Shown piece after piece: positions 1-9,138 of a stretch of 64,000 nucleotides of DNA. The notes beneath the pieces were generated by a model, which was not told the origin of the DNA, made no database searches, and was given only the letters and a program-made list of their open reading frames with translations. Source of the stretch: Porticoccus sp033791605 (GTDB lineage Bacteria; Pseudomonadota; Gammaproteobacteria; Pseudomonadales; Porticoccaceae); the NCBI GenBank assembly GCA_033791605.1, contig JASJGJ010000094.1, positions 70,897 to 134,896 on the forward strand, in the 5' to 3' direction. The first letter of the stretch is position 1. Every line of letters starts with the position of its first letter. A program made the position numbers and the translations under genes.

Positions 1-621
1 GCACACACCTTCACCCCACCGGATACACTGGGGTATACCGCCAAGTCAGCCTTTGAGTTTAACCCCGAGAAAGCCCGTGAGCTATTAGCCGAAGCCGGCT
101 ACCCAAATGGCAAAAACTTTCCCGTAACAGAATTGCTCTACAACACATCAGAAGGTCATCGAAAAATTGCCGTCGCGATACAGCAAATGTGGAACCAGTA
201 CCTTGGTGTCAACATTATCTTGAATAATCAGGACTGGAAAGTTTACCTCGACTCTGTAACTAATGGAGACTACAGCATTGCTCGTGCCGGCTGGATAGGT
301 GATTATGTGGATCCAAATACGTTTCTGGATATGTGGGTAAAAGATGGGGGCAATAACGGAACCGGTTGGTCAAACCCCCGCTACGATGAACTGATTCTGA
401 AGCTTGCACCAAAAACTAAAGATAGAAATGAACGCTATAAATTGATGGCTGAAGCTGAAGCAATTTTACTTGAGGATATGCCAATCATTCCGATTTATAT
501 CTACAACAGTAAAAGCCTTGTTCACCCCAGCTTAAAGGGCCTACAGCCTAACATCCTTAATTATGTACTCTATAAAAATCTGTCACTTGACCCCAGCCTC
601 AGCGGGGTGAAACTCAACTAA
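1..621 (+). CDS. oppA: Oligopeptide ABC transporter substrate-binding protein, C-terminal part
   Basis: This is the C-terminal 206 residues of a family 5 solute-binding protein, the periplasmic receptor that delivers peptides to an Opp/Dpp-type importer. The frame is open from base 1, so the true start and signal peptide lie outside the window; a TTG at 133 is internal. Visible family features are the FNPEKARELLAEAGYPNG segment near the left edge and the GWIGDYVDPNTFLDMW stretch, typical of the peptide-binding lobe of OppA-like proteins. The stop overlaps the next start by one base (TAATG), so it is translationally linked to the permease genes. Family assignment is firm; peptide rather than another substrate is inferred from the operon. 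Confidence 0.85.
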   Translation, partial: AHTFTPPDTLGYTAKSAFEFNPEKARELLAEAGYPNGKNFPVTELLYNTSEGHRKIAVAIQQMWNQYLGVNIILNNQDWKVYLDSVTNGDYSIARAGWIGDYVDPNTFLDMWVKDGGNNGTGWSNPRYDELILKLAPKTKDRNERYKLMAEAEAILLEDMPIIPIYIYNSKSLVHPSLKGLQPNILNYVLYKNLSLDPSLSGVKLN

Positions 622-1556
622 TGTTTCGATTTATATTAAGTAGGCTATTACAAGCTATCCCAGTATTACTGGTGGTAATCACAGCGACATTCTTTCTGGT
701 ACGCGCCGCCCCAGGTGGGCCCTTTAGTGCAGAGAAAGCTGTGCCACCTGAGGTCATCAAGGCTTTAGAAGCACAATATAAACTAGATCAGCCTATGTGG
801 CAGCAATACGTCAGTTACCTCAATGATTTAGCACATGGCGACTTTGGACCGTCTTTTCGATATCCCGGGCGTACCGTCGATGAATTAATTTCCGGGGGCC
901 TACCCATTACCGCGGAACTGGCTCTGTATGCCATGTTAGTAGCCCTTATTATTGGTGTAAGTGCTGGTGTTTTTGCGGCACTCAAACCCAACACGCCACA
1001 AGATTATGTTCCCATGTCTGCCGCCATGGTGGGTATTTGTATGCCTTCTTTTTTAATGGGCCCGTTATTAGTCCTTATATTTGGTATCTGGCTGGAGTGG
1101 CTCCCGGTGTCCGGTTGGGGAGATTTGCCCGGCGATAAAATATTACCTGCTATTACTCTGGGTTCAGGTTATGCAGCATTCTTGGCGCGCCTTAGTCGCG
1201 GTGGCATGTTGGAAATCATGTCTCAGGACTATATCCGCACGGCCAGAGCCAAAGGCTTACCGGAATGGGTCGTAGTGTTAAAACACGGCCTAAGAGGCGG
1301 TTTAATCCCTGTGGTGGCTTTTCTAGGGCCAGCCTTTGCCGGGCTTCTCAGTGGCTCCTTTGTAGTGGAAACCATATTCCAAATACCCGGTCTTGGTCGC
1401 TTTTATGTTCAGGCGGCATTTAACCGTGACTACACCATGATTTTGGGCACCACAGTGTTTTTTGCCACGCTCATCATTCTGTTCAATCTGTTATCCGACA
1501 TTATCGCGGTATGGATTAATCCCAAGCTTCGCCATCAAATACAGGAGGGACAGTAA
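621..1556 (+). CDS. oppB: Oligopeptide ABC transporter permease OppB
   Basis: Inner-membrane permease subunit of 311 residues that forms half of the transmembrane channel. It begins MFRFILSRLLQAIPVLLVV and carries the LAPG-like RAAPGGPF and HGDFGPSF motifs, with the EAA loop DYIRTARAKGLPEWVVVLKHG around residues 203-223 that contacts the ATPase. From memory, E. coli OppB aligns over its whole length. The start overlaps the oppA stop by one base and the stop overlaps oppC by one base, so this is a tight operon. The upstream RBS is weak, consistent with translational coupling. Confidence 0.9.
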   Translation: MFRFILSRLLQAIPVLLVVITATFFLVRAAPGGPFSAEKAVPPEVIKALEAQYKLDQPMWQQYVSYLNDLAHGDFGPSFRYPGRTVDELISGGLPITAELALYAMLVALIIGVSAGVFAALKPNTPQDYVPMSAAMVGICMPSFLMGPLLVLIFGIWLEWLPVSGWGDLPGDKILPAITLGSGYAAFLARLSRGGMLEIMSQDYIRTARAKGLPEWVVVLKHGLRGGLIPVVAFLGPAFAGLLSGSFVVETIFQIPGLGRFYVQAAFNRDYTMILGTTVFFATLIILFNLLSDIIAVWINPKLRHQIQEGQ

Positions 1557-2449
1557 TGTCCGAACCTGTAGCCGTCATCTACAAGATCGAACAAGCAGAG
1601 AAAGGCACCTCTCTCTGGCAGGATGCCTGGATTAGATTACGCAAAAATACAATGGCCTTATTCGGTTTAGGCGTTATCTTGCTGCTCTGTATCATTGCCC
1701 TACTGACACCCTTTATTGCACCTTACGGATACGAAGAACAAAATCTTTTGTTAGGTGCAGTTCCACCCTCGACAGAACATTGGCTGGGTACTGATATCTT
1801 TGGCAGAGATATGCTGACAAGAATTATGTACGGCAGCCGTGTTTCATTGATGGTGGGCTTTATAGCTACAGGGGTCGCCTTGATCATTGGTGTACTCTGG
1901 GGAACCATCGCAGGCTTCGCGGGAGGCCGCGTAGATGCCGTTATGATGCGTCTGGTAGACATTCTTTACGCCCTACCCTTTATGATTTTTATTGTGTTGT
2001 TGATGGTCGTATTTGGTCGCAATATTTTGCTGCTATTCCTGGCTATCGGTGCCGTTGAATGGCTCACTATGGCCCGTATTGTACGGGGCCAGGTCCTCTC
2101 TTTACGGAGACAAGAATTTATTGAGGCGGCTATTTCTCTAGGGCTTTCACGCTGGACCATTATTCGACGCCATTTAATACCCAATACATTAGGCCCCGTT
2201 ATTGTTTACACCACGCTGACGATTCCCAGCGTGATGCTACTTGAAGCCTTTTTGAGCTTTCTTGGGCTCGGTATTCAGCCACCGCAAAGCTCTTGGGGTT
2301 TGCTGATCTCCTACGGCGTAGAAACCATGGAGGAATACCCCTGGTTATTACTATTCCCAGGTTTAACCCTGTCCATTACCTTATTTGCTCTAAACTTTTT
2401 AGGTGATGGTCTGAGAGACGCCTTAGATGTTAGATCGTCAAAAGATTAA
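1556..2449 (+). CDS. oppC: Oligopeptide ABC transporter permease OppC
   Basis: Second permease subunit of the peptide importer, 297 residues, with the usual N-terminal cytoplasmic stretch before the first membrane helix (LGVILLLCIIALLTPFIAP) and the motif GTDIFGRDMLTRIMYGSR characteristic of the OppC/DppC side. The EAA loop is near EFIEAAISLGLSRWTIIRRH. A strong AGGAGG sequence lies a few bases before the ATG inside the end of oppB. The length matches OppC (about 300). DppC is the alternative name; substrate cannot be told from sequence. Confidence 0.88.
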   Translation: MSEPVAVIYKIEQAEKGTSLWQDAWIRLRKNTMALFGLGVILLLCIIALLTPFIAPYGYEEQNLLLGAVPPSTEHWLGTDIFGRDMLTRIMYGSRVSLMVGFIATGVALIIGVLWGTIAGFAGGRVDAVMMRLVDILYALPFMIFIVLLMVVFGRNILLLFLAIGAVEWLTMARIVRGQVLSLRRQEFIEAAISLGLSRWTIIRRHLIPNTLGPVIVYTTLTIPSVMLLEAFLSFLGLGIQPPQSSWGLLISYGVETMEEYPWLLLFPGLTLSITLFALNFLGDGLRDALDVRSSKD

Positions 2450-2494
2450 AGTAATTTATAGATAAATAATATAACTATATGATTTATAAATATT

Positions 2495-4192
2495 ATGCCA
2501 TTACTTGAAGTTGAAAATTTAGTCACACACTTTCATACCCGGGACGGTGTCGTTAAGGCTGTGGACGGTATCAGCTTTAGTGTTGATAGTGGTGAAACTC
2601 TGGCCATTGTAGGTGAATCCGGCTCAGGAAAGTCTGTTGCTTGTTACAGTCTGCTCAACTTGATTCCACAACCTCCGGGTAAAATTGAATTCGGCACTGC
2701 CCTGTTTAATGGCAACGACTTGCTCCAAACCAGCGAAAAAGATTTACAGAAAATTCGTGGCAATGATATTGCCATTATCTTTCAAGACCCCATGACCAGC
2801 CTTAACCCTTACTTAACTGTGGGCGAGCAACTCATTGAACCTTTAATTTATCACCGCAACATATCCCGACAACAGGCCCTAAAGCGAGCCACGGAAATAC
2901 TTGGTGAAGTGGGCATTATCGAACCTGAAAAACGCATTCACGGCTATCCCCATGAATTTTCTGGCGGTATGCGACAGCGTGTCATGATTGCCATGGCCTT
3001 GATCACCGAGCCAAAATTACTTATCTGCGATGAGCCAACAACCGCACTGGATGTGACGATTCAGGCCCAAATTTTAGCGTTAGTGAAGGAGCTTCAAGAG
3101 CGGCGCAATATTGCCGTGATATTTATTAGCCATGACCTTGCTGTTGTCGCAGGAATTGCTGACAAAGTTGCCGTCATGAAGGATGGTATTATTGTCGAAC
3201 AAGGAAATGTTGATGACATTTTTCATCGCACACAACACGAGTACACCAAAAAACTACTGGCTTCCATTCCGGAGGGGGCCAAACCTACGCCAACTCAAAA
3301 TGAAAAAAATGAGGGCAATAACGGACAGACGTTACTGAGCGTACGTGAACTACAAACACAGTTTCGTGATTACAGCGGAGATAGCGTCTCTTGGCCTTTT
3401 GCCCTTTGGTTTACTAATAAGGCCGACAAAAAAATAATCAAAGCCGTTGATAATGTCTCCCTCGATATTAAGCGAGGAGAAATTCTTGGGCTGGTGGGTG
3501 AATCGGGCTCAGGCAAATCAACACTGGGACGCTCTATTCTGCAACTGGTTCCCGTCACCGGTGGTAATGTGTGGTTTGATGGTATAGAGCTAACTAGCTT
3601 ATCCCACAATAATATGAAAACCATGCGTCGGCGTATGCAAATGATTTTTCAGGACCCTTACGCCTCTCTAAATCCCCGTATGAGTGTATTCGATACCTTA
3701 GCGGAACCCTTGCTATACCACGGTTTGGCCACACGAAAAAATGTGACTGAACAGGTTCTGGCCTTAATGGATGATGTGGGCTTATCTCATACTTCCATTC
3801 GCAAATACCCCCATGAATTCTCTGGAGGACAACGTCAACGTATTGCCATTGGTCGAGCTATTGCCACAAAACCAGAACTGGTGATTGCCGATGAACCTGT
3901 ATCAGCATTGGATGTAACCATACAGGCACAAATTCTTGATCTGATTCTATCTCTCGTAAAAAAACATAACCTGACAATGTTGTTTATCTCCCACGATCTG
4001 TCGGTGGTGCGCTATATCGCAGACCGAACGGCCGTTATGCATCATGGGAAATTAGTCGAAATGGGAAATACAGAAAGTCTGTTTGCGGCACCACAACATG
4101 ATTACACCAAGAAGTTGCTTTCGGCGATCCCTATTGCCGACCCGACAAGAGAAAGAGAACGCCAAGCTGCCTTTTTACACGAAGCTAGTTAA
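2495..4192 (+). CDS. Fused double ATP-binding protein of the peptide ABC importer (OppD-OppF type)
   Basis: A single 565-residue protein joins the two ATPases that are separate in classical Opp/Dpp systems. Half 1 has Walker A GESGSGKS at residues 40-47 and signature FSGGMRQR; half 2 has Walker A at about 335-342 and signature FSGGQRQR. Both halves have a DEP Walker B and an ISHDL H-loop. Each ends with the HDYTKKLL-type oligopeptide transporter C-terminal segment. It energises the OppB/OppC channel on the cytoplasmic face. YejF and GsiA show similar fusions. Unlike the upstream overlaps, a 45-base AT-rich gap without an obvious Shine-Dalgarno precedes the ATG. Confidence 0.9.
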   Translation: MPLLEVENLVTHFHTRDGVVKAVDGISFSVDSGETLAIVGESGSGKSVACYSLLNLIPQPPGKIEFGTALFNGNDLLQTSEKDLQKIRGNDIAIIFQDPMTSLNPYLTVGEQLIEPLIYHRNISRQQALKRATEILGEVGIIEPEKRIHGYPHEFSGGMRQRVMIAMALITEPKLLICDEPTTALDVTIQAQILALVKELQERRNIAVIFISHDLAVVAGIADKVAVMKDGIIVEQGNVDDIFHRTQHEYTKKLLASIPEGAKPTPTQNEKNEGNNGQTLLSVRELQTQFRDYSGDSVSWPFALWFTNKADKKIIKAVDNVSLDIKRGEILGLVGESGSGKSTLGRSILQLVPVTGGNVWFDGIELTSLSHNNMKTMRRRMQMIFQDPYASLNPRMSVFDTLAEPLLYHGLATRKNVTEQVLALMDDVGLSHTSIRKYPHEFSGGQRQRIAIGRAIATKPELVIADEPVSALDVTIQAQILDLILSLVKKHNLTMLFISHDLSVVRYIADRTAVMHHGKLVEMGNTESLFAAPQHDYTKKLLSAIPIADPTRERERQAAFLHEAS

Positions 4193-4224
4193 ATTTTTGA
4201 ATTGAATGGCCTCGCAACCCCCCA

Positions 4225-5613
4225 TTAACCCCTAATTAACCTAACGCGAAACGACCGCCCTTTCAATTTTCCCTGACCTAGTTTTTGCAGCGCTGTTTTG
4301 TAGACTTCGCGGCTCACTGCCACATAAGCCCAGTTATCAGCAATATTGATTTTTCCTACTGCGGCACCGGGAATACCATTCTCTCCCGTCAAAGCACCGA
4401 GAATATCACCGGCACGCACTTTTTGTTTCTTACCACCATCAATTTGAATTGTTTCCATCGCCGGACTTAAAATTGTTTTCTCTAACAAATGGAGAGAAGG
4501 CAACGGCTCAGTAATGATCAATTGATCCAGATAATCTTCCAGCTGGGCGATCTTATGCCTCTCTTTTTCACTATATAAAGAGCATGCAACACCTTTACAA
4601 CCAGCACGCCCAGTACGACCAATGCGATGAACGTGTATTTCAGTATCTCGTGCCAGCTGATAGTTGATAACAGCATCCAGCGCTTCAATATCAAGCCCAC
4701 GAGCAGCTACATCTGTAGCCACCAATACCGAGGCGCTTTTGTTGGAAAATCGAATTAAAGTTTGATCGCGATCTCGCTGCTCCAAATCCCCGTGTAAAGC
4801 GACGGCACCAAAACCATAAGCCACCAATTCATCGGCTACCTCCTGAGTCTCTCGCTTAGTACTACAAAATACAACTGAGGATTCCGGGCGATACTTCAAT
4901 AGCAACAAACGCAAAGCAGTCAACCGTTGTTTGTCATCATCAACTTTAAAGAAATGCTGCTGAATCGTACTTTTATCGTGGGTGGATGCCACCTGTGCCA
5001 TCACAGGTTCTATCATAATTCGCTTAGCGATAGATTGTATTTCATTTGGAAAAGTCGCACTAAAAAGCAGAGTTTGGCGATCCGTGGGAAGTTGTTCAAC
5101 AATGGCGTCCAAGGATGGCTGAAAGCCCATATCCAACATACGATCCGCTTCATCCAGCACTAGCGTTGTTAAGTGATCGAGCTTTAAGGTTTCCTTCCTC
5201 AAATGCTCTTCTATTCGCCCTGGTGTGCCAACAATGATATGTGCCCCATGCTCCAAGGAACCTACTTGAGGCCCAAAGGGCATTCCCCCACAAAGAGTAA
5301 GTACTTTGATGTTATGGATAGTTCGGGCCAATTTTCGAATTTCTTTGGCCACCTGATCTGCCAATTCTCTGGTTGGGCAGAGGACTAAAGACTGTACGCG
5401 AAACTGTTTTACCTTAAGCTTTTCCAACAGTCCGAGGGAAAAGGCCGCGGTCTTACCGGAACCCGTTTTACCTTGCGCAATAACGTCCCTGCCCATAAGG
5501 ATGTGAGGCAAGCTCTGTGCTTGTATCGGTGTCATCTCCTTATAACCTAAAGAAGAGAGGTTTTGTACCAACTCAGGATTTAAACAGATGGATGAAAAGG
5601 CAGTATTATTCAA
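4225..5613 (-). CDS. dbpA: ATP-dependent RNA helicase DbpA
   Basis: DEAD-box helicase of 462 residues that acts on 23S rRNA during 50S ribosome assembly. Motifs in order: Walker A GKTGSGKT near 48-55, PTREL near 80, DEAD at 154-157, SAT at 185-187, and HRIGRTGRAG in the second RecA domain. The last 70 residues (KKQKVRAGDILGALTGENG onward, ending RSFRVRLIRG) form the DbpA RNA-binding domain that targets hairpin 92, separating it from SrmB or RhlE. The start is a TTG preceded by AGGA six bases upstream. It converges with the peptide-transporter operon. Confidence 0.93.
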   Translation of the reverse strand: MNNTAFSSICLNPELVQNLSSLGYKEMTPIQAQSLPHILMGRDVIAQGKTGSGKTAAFSLGLLEKLKVKQFRVQSLVLCPTRELADQVAKEIRKLARTIHNIKVLTLCGGMPFGPQVGSLEHGAHIIVGTPGRIEEHLRKETLKLDHLTTLVLDEADRMLDMGFQPSLDAIVEQLPTDRQTLLFSATFPNEIQSIAKRIMIEPVMAQVASTHDKSTIQQHFFKVDDDKQRLTALRLLLLKYRPESSVVFCSTKRETQEVADELVAYGFGAVALHGDLEQRDRDQTLIRFSNKSASVLVATDVAARGLDIEALDAVINYQLARDTEIHVHRIGRTGRAGCKGVACSLYSEKERHKIAQLEDYLDQLIITEPLPSLHLLEKTILSPAMETIQIDGGKKQKVRAGDILGALTGENGIPGAAVGKINIADNWAYVAVSREVYKTALQKLGQGKLKGRSFRVRLIRG

Positions 5614-5748
5614 TGTGTATCCTATAACAACAGTTAGGTCAGTGTGATTCTACGCGAGATTGGGAGAAATAGATGAAGGTAACATCGACAGACGGCATCT
5701 AAGCCCCGCCTATCTTTTCTGCCTTAAGACAGACTAGCTTTTAGAACT

Positions 5749-6162
5749 CTACCGTATAGGGACAATCGTTTTACCTATCGGTGCTATAGCGATACCTGCA
5801 AGCTTCAAATGTTGCAACCCAAAAGGAATGCCAACAATAATGATAAAACAGGTCAGCGCAGAAATAATATGACCGATGGCTAGCCAAAAACCAGCAAAGA
5901 CAAACCAAATAATATTTCCAAGCAAACCGAAAGCACCCGTCCCAATATCCTTTGTTTGAGTGAGTACATCACGGTTTACAGCCTCTTTCCCAAAAGGAAA
6001 AAAAGAAAATTGACCAATAACAAAGCAAGCCTTACCCCAGGGAATACCGATAATGGTTATAAAGGCCATCAAACCCACAAGCCACCATGCCAGCCCCATA
6101 AAGGCACCACCCAACAAAAACCAAAGTATATTACCAAGTAGCCTGATGAAACTTCTCCTCAA
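5749..6162 (-). CDS. yccF: YccF family inner-membrane protein
   Basis: Small membrane protein with two copies of the YccF (DUF307) unit, each a hydrophobic hairpin followed by IIGIPWG or IVGIPFG. Function is unknown in the family. The coordinates use an in-frame TTG, but that codon lacks an RBS, and GAGGAG lies just after it, about 7 bases before an in-frame ATC codon at 6145-6147. Starting there gives a protein beginning (M)RLLGNILWFLLGG, which matches the usual YccF N-terminus residue for residue in length. See the finding on a possible AUC start. True extent is therefore probably 5749-6147. Confidence 0.85.
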   Translation of the reverse strand: MRRSFIRLLGNILWFLLGGAFMGLAWWLVGLMAFITIIGIPWGKACFVIGQFSFFPFGKEAVNRDVLTQTKDIGTGAFGLLGNIIWFVFAGFWLAIGHIISALTCFIIIVGIPFGLQHLKLAGIAIAPIGKTIVPIR

Positions 6163-6195
6163 ATACCGCGATCATAACAATTAACCGCGCCTTTT

Positions 6196-6378
6196 CTATT
6201 CTCTTAACAGGACATCCGATTCTGTATTGAAGCGACCATTACCTTCCAGCACAGCATGAGCCTGACCACTATTATTAACCGCCGCTATAAAAAGCTGTTG
6301 AAAAATCGGCCGACGAACAAACTTTAAATTCCAGCCAAAATTTTGAACTTTATCTAATACAACCTGCTGTATCTTCAT
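6196..6378 (-). CDS. Small hypothetical protein with FGWNLKFVRRPIFQ motif
   Basis: A 60-residue ORF immediately upstream of yccF on the same strand. The segment GWNLKFVRRPIFQQ followed by AHAVLEGNGRFNTESDVLLRE resembles short uncharacterised gammaproteobacterial proteins of similar length that I recall, hence I treat it as real. It has no signal peptide, membrane segment or cysteines. The ATG has no clear Shine-Dalgarno sequence, which lowers confidence. No function can be stated. Confidence 0.5.
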   Translation of the reverse strand: MKIQQVVLDKVQNFGWNLKFVRRPIFQQLFIAAVNNSGQAHAVLEGNGRFNTESDVLLRE

Positions 6379-6972
6379 TCAAATAATTATGAATATCAGA
6401 GGGCATGGGTTTACCACCCTTCTTTTTTTCTAGGCAAAATACTACACCCATTTCTGTCCAATTAAGACAAGATACACAAGCTAATATTGTTATTGATTTT
6501 GTACCATTTGGCTCATTACTTTAACTACCCATGCCTTTAAACCGAAAAAAATAAGACTCCATTTATAAACCTTTTCACCCTATCCTAGACTACAAATTAA
6601 TATCCAACACTTAAATAATTGGTACAGCTAAACAATACAAATATTCACAATAAAAATAATGACTATCTACACTGCTTATGCACTACGCCATTTTCTCATC
6701 AACACAAACTCTAGGGGCAAAGGCAAAGTTATATAGGTAGTATATAAATAGTCAGAATAGCGCAGAAAGAGTATAGAAAGATAACAATTAAGGGCTAAAA
6801 ATTTACACGAGCATCTTCTTCAGAAATGCTAACTTTTCAATATGCAGAAATAATCAACGGATAAGAAGATAAATAGAGAGGAAACTACAGAGCAGGAAAA
6901 ACTACTATTCACCCCAGAGCTAGAAGAAAACACTCTGGGATGAACTTTTACATCAAATAAGAATAGTGAAGA
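6379..6972. other. AT-rich non-coding spacer with one hairpin
   Basis: About 590 bases without a credible gene on either strand; stops are dense in all frames. The only structure I see is an inverted repeat CCCAGAG / CTCTGGG at 6913-6919 and 6933-6939, which lies 34-60 bases past the stop of the leftward lipoprotein gene and, read on the minus strand, is followed by a short T-run. It may be a weak terminator for that gene. Confidence 0.5.
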
Positions 6973-7395
6973 TTATTCTTCTTGTTCAAGAAGCCACATA
7001 GTGTGTTCTACGCTACCTGGTTCGATACCTTCAGGAATTTCACGTAATTTAGGGTTTTCTTTCACTGTACTTAAGTCCCTATTTTTTACAATTTCACCTT
7101 GCTCATTAATATATTCACCTTCTTCCAAATTTTCGGAGATGACGAAGGATGGAGCTGGAGCTGTAGAAACGTCACCACTAGCGCCCTCACCAAATTTTTC
7201 TGTATCAAATCTGCTAATTTGATCTTCAGTCTTTACAGCCTCCACAACTTCTGTTGCTTTCGCTTCTGCAGCAGTTTCATGAGTAGCAGATTCTGAGGCA
7301 TGACTATCTTCTGTCATAGGGGCTTTATCAGCCTCACCACATGCGGCTAGACCTAGTACCAATGCTGATACTCCAAATAATTTAATAAGGTTCAT
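6973..7395 (-). CDS. Small acidic lipoprotein of unknown function
   Basis: Predicted lipoprotein: the N-terminal hydrophobic stretch ends in the lipobox LAAC, so the mature protein would start at the Cys and be membrane anchored. The mature part is short, Glu/Thr/Ala-rich and hydrophilic, without a family I recognise, and ends in a conserved-looking PEGIEPGSVEHTMWLLEQEE segment. A longer start five codons upstream (7410) is possible, but AGGAAG lies six bases before the ATG at 7395, and that start gives a standard 18-residue signal peptide, so I prefer it. The gene is alone between AT-rich spacers. Confidence 0.75.
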   Translation of the reverse strand: MNLIKLFGVSALVLGLAACGEADKAPMTEDSHASESATHETAAEAKATEVVEAVKTEDQISRFDTEKFGEGASGDVSTAPAPSFVISENLEEGEYINEQGEIVKNRDLSTVKENPKLREIPEGIEPGSVEHTMWLLEQEE

Positions 7396-7685
7396 GCTTA
7401 ACTTCCTCATGGTAATAATCTAAATAATTTTCGACTCTGCGGTCAAAGATGGGAGTCTAAATGCCCTTTTCTAAAAAATCTAGGGTTTTTAGCTAGGTTT
7501 TTACTGCTATTCGTCGCTATTTTATTAATTAGGCCCCGTAAAAAAAGGGGGTATTACCGCAATGGCAACTTTTTCTTATCAAGGCGTTTACAACACCACC
7601 TAAAATAACAAAAATACAATAACGATAGGTGCGCGCATAATACCATTGAACTTACCGAAAAACAGAAAAATACAACAAATACTAA
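7396..7685. other. AT-rich spacer upstream of the lipoprotein gene
   Basis: About 290 bases between two leftward genes. It must hold the promoter of the lipoprotein gene, but I cannot point to a convincing -35/-10 pair. A C-run and G-run flanking an A-tract near 7533-7552 could form a weak hairpin. No coding potential seen. Confidence 0.4.
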
Positions 7686-7901
7686 CTATTCTAGAGCGTT
7701 ATAGCTCAAGCTAGATCGCGCTTTTATACAGTTCTGGCAGATACAGGACCTATTCCTTTGCTTTTCAGGAATACGTGACAACAGTTCTTCCGAAATTACT
7801 GCCACACGACACCAGCAATTACCATCGTCAACCCCGCAATGGTTATCTTGGCCACACAATGGGCAACTTTTGGAATCACTCAAAATATTAGTGCCAACCA
7901 C
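7686..7901 (-). CDS. Cysteine-rich CWC family protein
   Basis: A 71-residue protein with the pattern CPLCGQDNHCGVDDGNCWC near residues 13-31 and a second cluster CICQNC near 53-58. This matches the small cysteine-rich CWC family, probably a metal-binding (zinc) module of unknown role. The length is typical. It stands alone, about 290 bases upstream of the lipoprotein gene on the same strand. Confidence 0.8.
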   Translation of the reverse strand: MVGTNILSDSKSCPLCGQDNHCGVDDGNCWCRVAVISEELLSRIPEKQRNRSCICQNCIKARSSLSYNALE

Positions 7902-8365
7902 AGATGATCTCTTTTTATATCACGTTAAAAATATATTATTGATTACCTATACGTAGATGAGTAAACGTTCCCTCCTCACAACCATTAGATTATCAACATT
8001 ATGTTGCCTTATTCTTAGAGATACTTATACAGAAAATAATATCAACGATAAACTCTGACTCTGTAGATAAGTCATAAAACCCTTCTTATTTCTTTTTCTA
8101 TTTATGGAAACCAAGTAATAAGCCAATGGTTCATCAGTACCGAACAGCTCCACCAACTTTGAAGCAGTAAACCACCAACAGCAATGGTAGAACCCTCCCG
8201 ACTCAAACCGGCCTGTCTTTATGGCATAACTACATATGTGAACCTATTGCCATTATCATTGGCTAGCTTTAATACTGGTTTATACTGAAGGGCTAGAATG
8301 ATTGATGTAGTTATCCAACAAACTTTTTAGCACAGTTAGTTTCATCACCAGCCACATAGCGAATC
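7902..8365. other. Intergenic region between divergent genes
   Basis: About 460 bases separate the leftward CWC gene from the rightward TauE/SafE gene. It is AT-rich at its left end. Apart from the promoter-like pair at 8259-8286 I see no gene, RNA or strong repeat. Short ORFs on either strand lack RBSs and family resemblance. Confidence 0.45.
8259..8286 (+). promoter_or_regulatory. Possible sigma70 promoter for the TauE/SafE gene
   Basis: TTGGCT at 8259-8264 and TATACT at 8281-8286 are separated by 16 bases. The start codon follows about 80 bases later. No other good -10 lies nearer the gene. Consensus match only. Confidence 0.4.
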
Positions 8366-9091
8366 ATGACATTCATCGTATTACTCATAGCGGGATGTAT
8401 TGCCTGGTTTATCAGCACAGTGGCTGCGGGTGGTGCAGCAATGCTGATGATTCCCTTAGTCAGCCTTTTGATTGGCCCACAGGTTGTTGCTCCCGTTATA
8501 AGTTTGGGAGCATTTCTTGCCAACCCCTCTCGAGCATGGTTGTTCCGCGGTCATATCGATTGGACAGTAAGCAGATGGTTGATTCCCGGCAGCCTACTAG
8601 GGGCAGTTTTAGGTTCCTGGGCCTTTACACAAATTTCCGGCCAGTGGATTCAAGTCGTCCTAGGATTATTTCTTATATCGACGATATTCCAATATCAGTT
8701 TGGTAAGTCAAAATGTTCATTTTTAATGAAAAAATGTTGGTTCTTCCCAGTTGGGGTTATCATCTCATTTTTGTCAGCAATTATCGGCGGCACTGGTCCT
8801 GTACATAACCCATTCATGCTCAACTATGGACTGGAGAAAGAGCGATTAGTCGCAACCAAAGCTATAAATTCACTGGTGATGCAACTCACCAAGTTAATTT
8901 CCTATACTGGTTTTGGAGTGATGACGCTTGAAATTGGTGGTTACGGGTTAATTATTGGTATCGGTGGATTAATTGGTGCTTGGCTTGCCAGTCGGCACCT
9001 TAAGAAGATAGATCCCAGTCGTTTTCGTAGTTATACACTGATATTAATGCCCATATGTGGTGTTCTGCTATTGATCAAGGCTCTCAGTTAA
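8366..9091 (+). CDS. TauE/SafE family sulfite/anion exporter
   Basis: Integral membrane protein of 241 residues with about eight hydrophobic segments. The N-terminal half carries WFISTVAAGGAAMLMIPL and the second half repeats it as LSAIIGGTGPVHNPFML, the duplicated half-motif typical of TauE/SafE (DUF81) transporters. Family members export sulfite, sulfoacetate or other organosulfur anions; the substrate here is unknown. The length is slightly short for the family (about 250). The RBS is weak. It converges with the glycerophosphodiesterase gene. Confidence 0.88.
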   Translation: MTFIVLLIAGCIAWFISTVAAGGAAMLMIPLVSLLIGPQVVAPVISLGAFLANPSRAWLFRGHIDWTVSRWLIPGSLLGAVLGSWAFTQISGQWIQVVLGLFLISTIFQYQFGKSKCSFLMKKCWFFPVGVIISFLSAIIGGTGPVHNPFMLNYGLEKERLVATKAINSLVMQLTKLISYTGFGVMTLEIGGYGLIIGIGGLIGAWLASRHLKKIDPSRFRSYTLILMPICGVLLLIKALS

Positions 9092-9138
9092 CAGGCTACT
9101 TTTATAAAACTAGGTAGTACGAAGGAAAATATCAGCCC

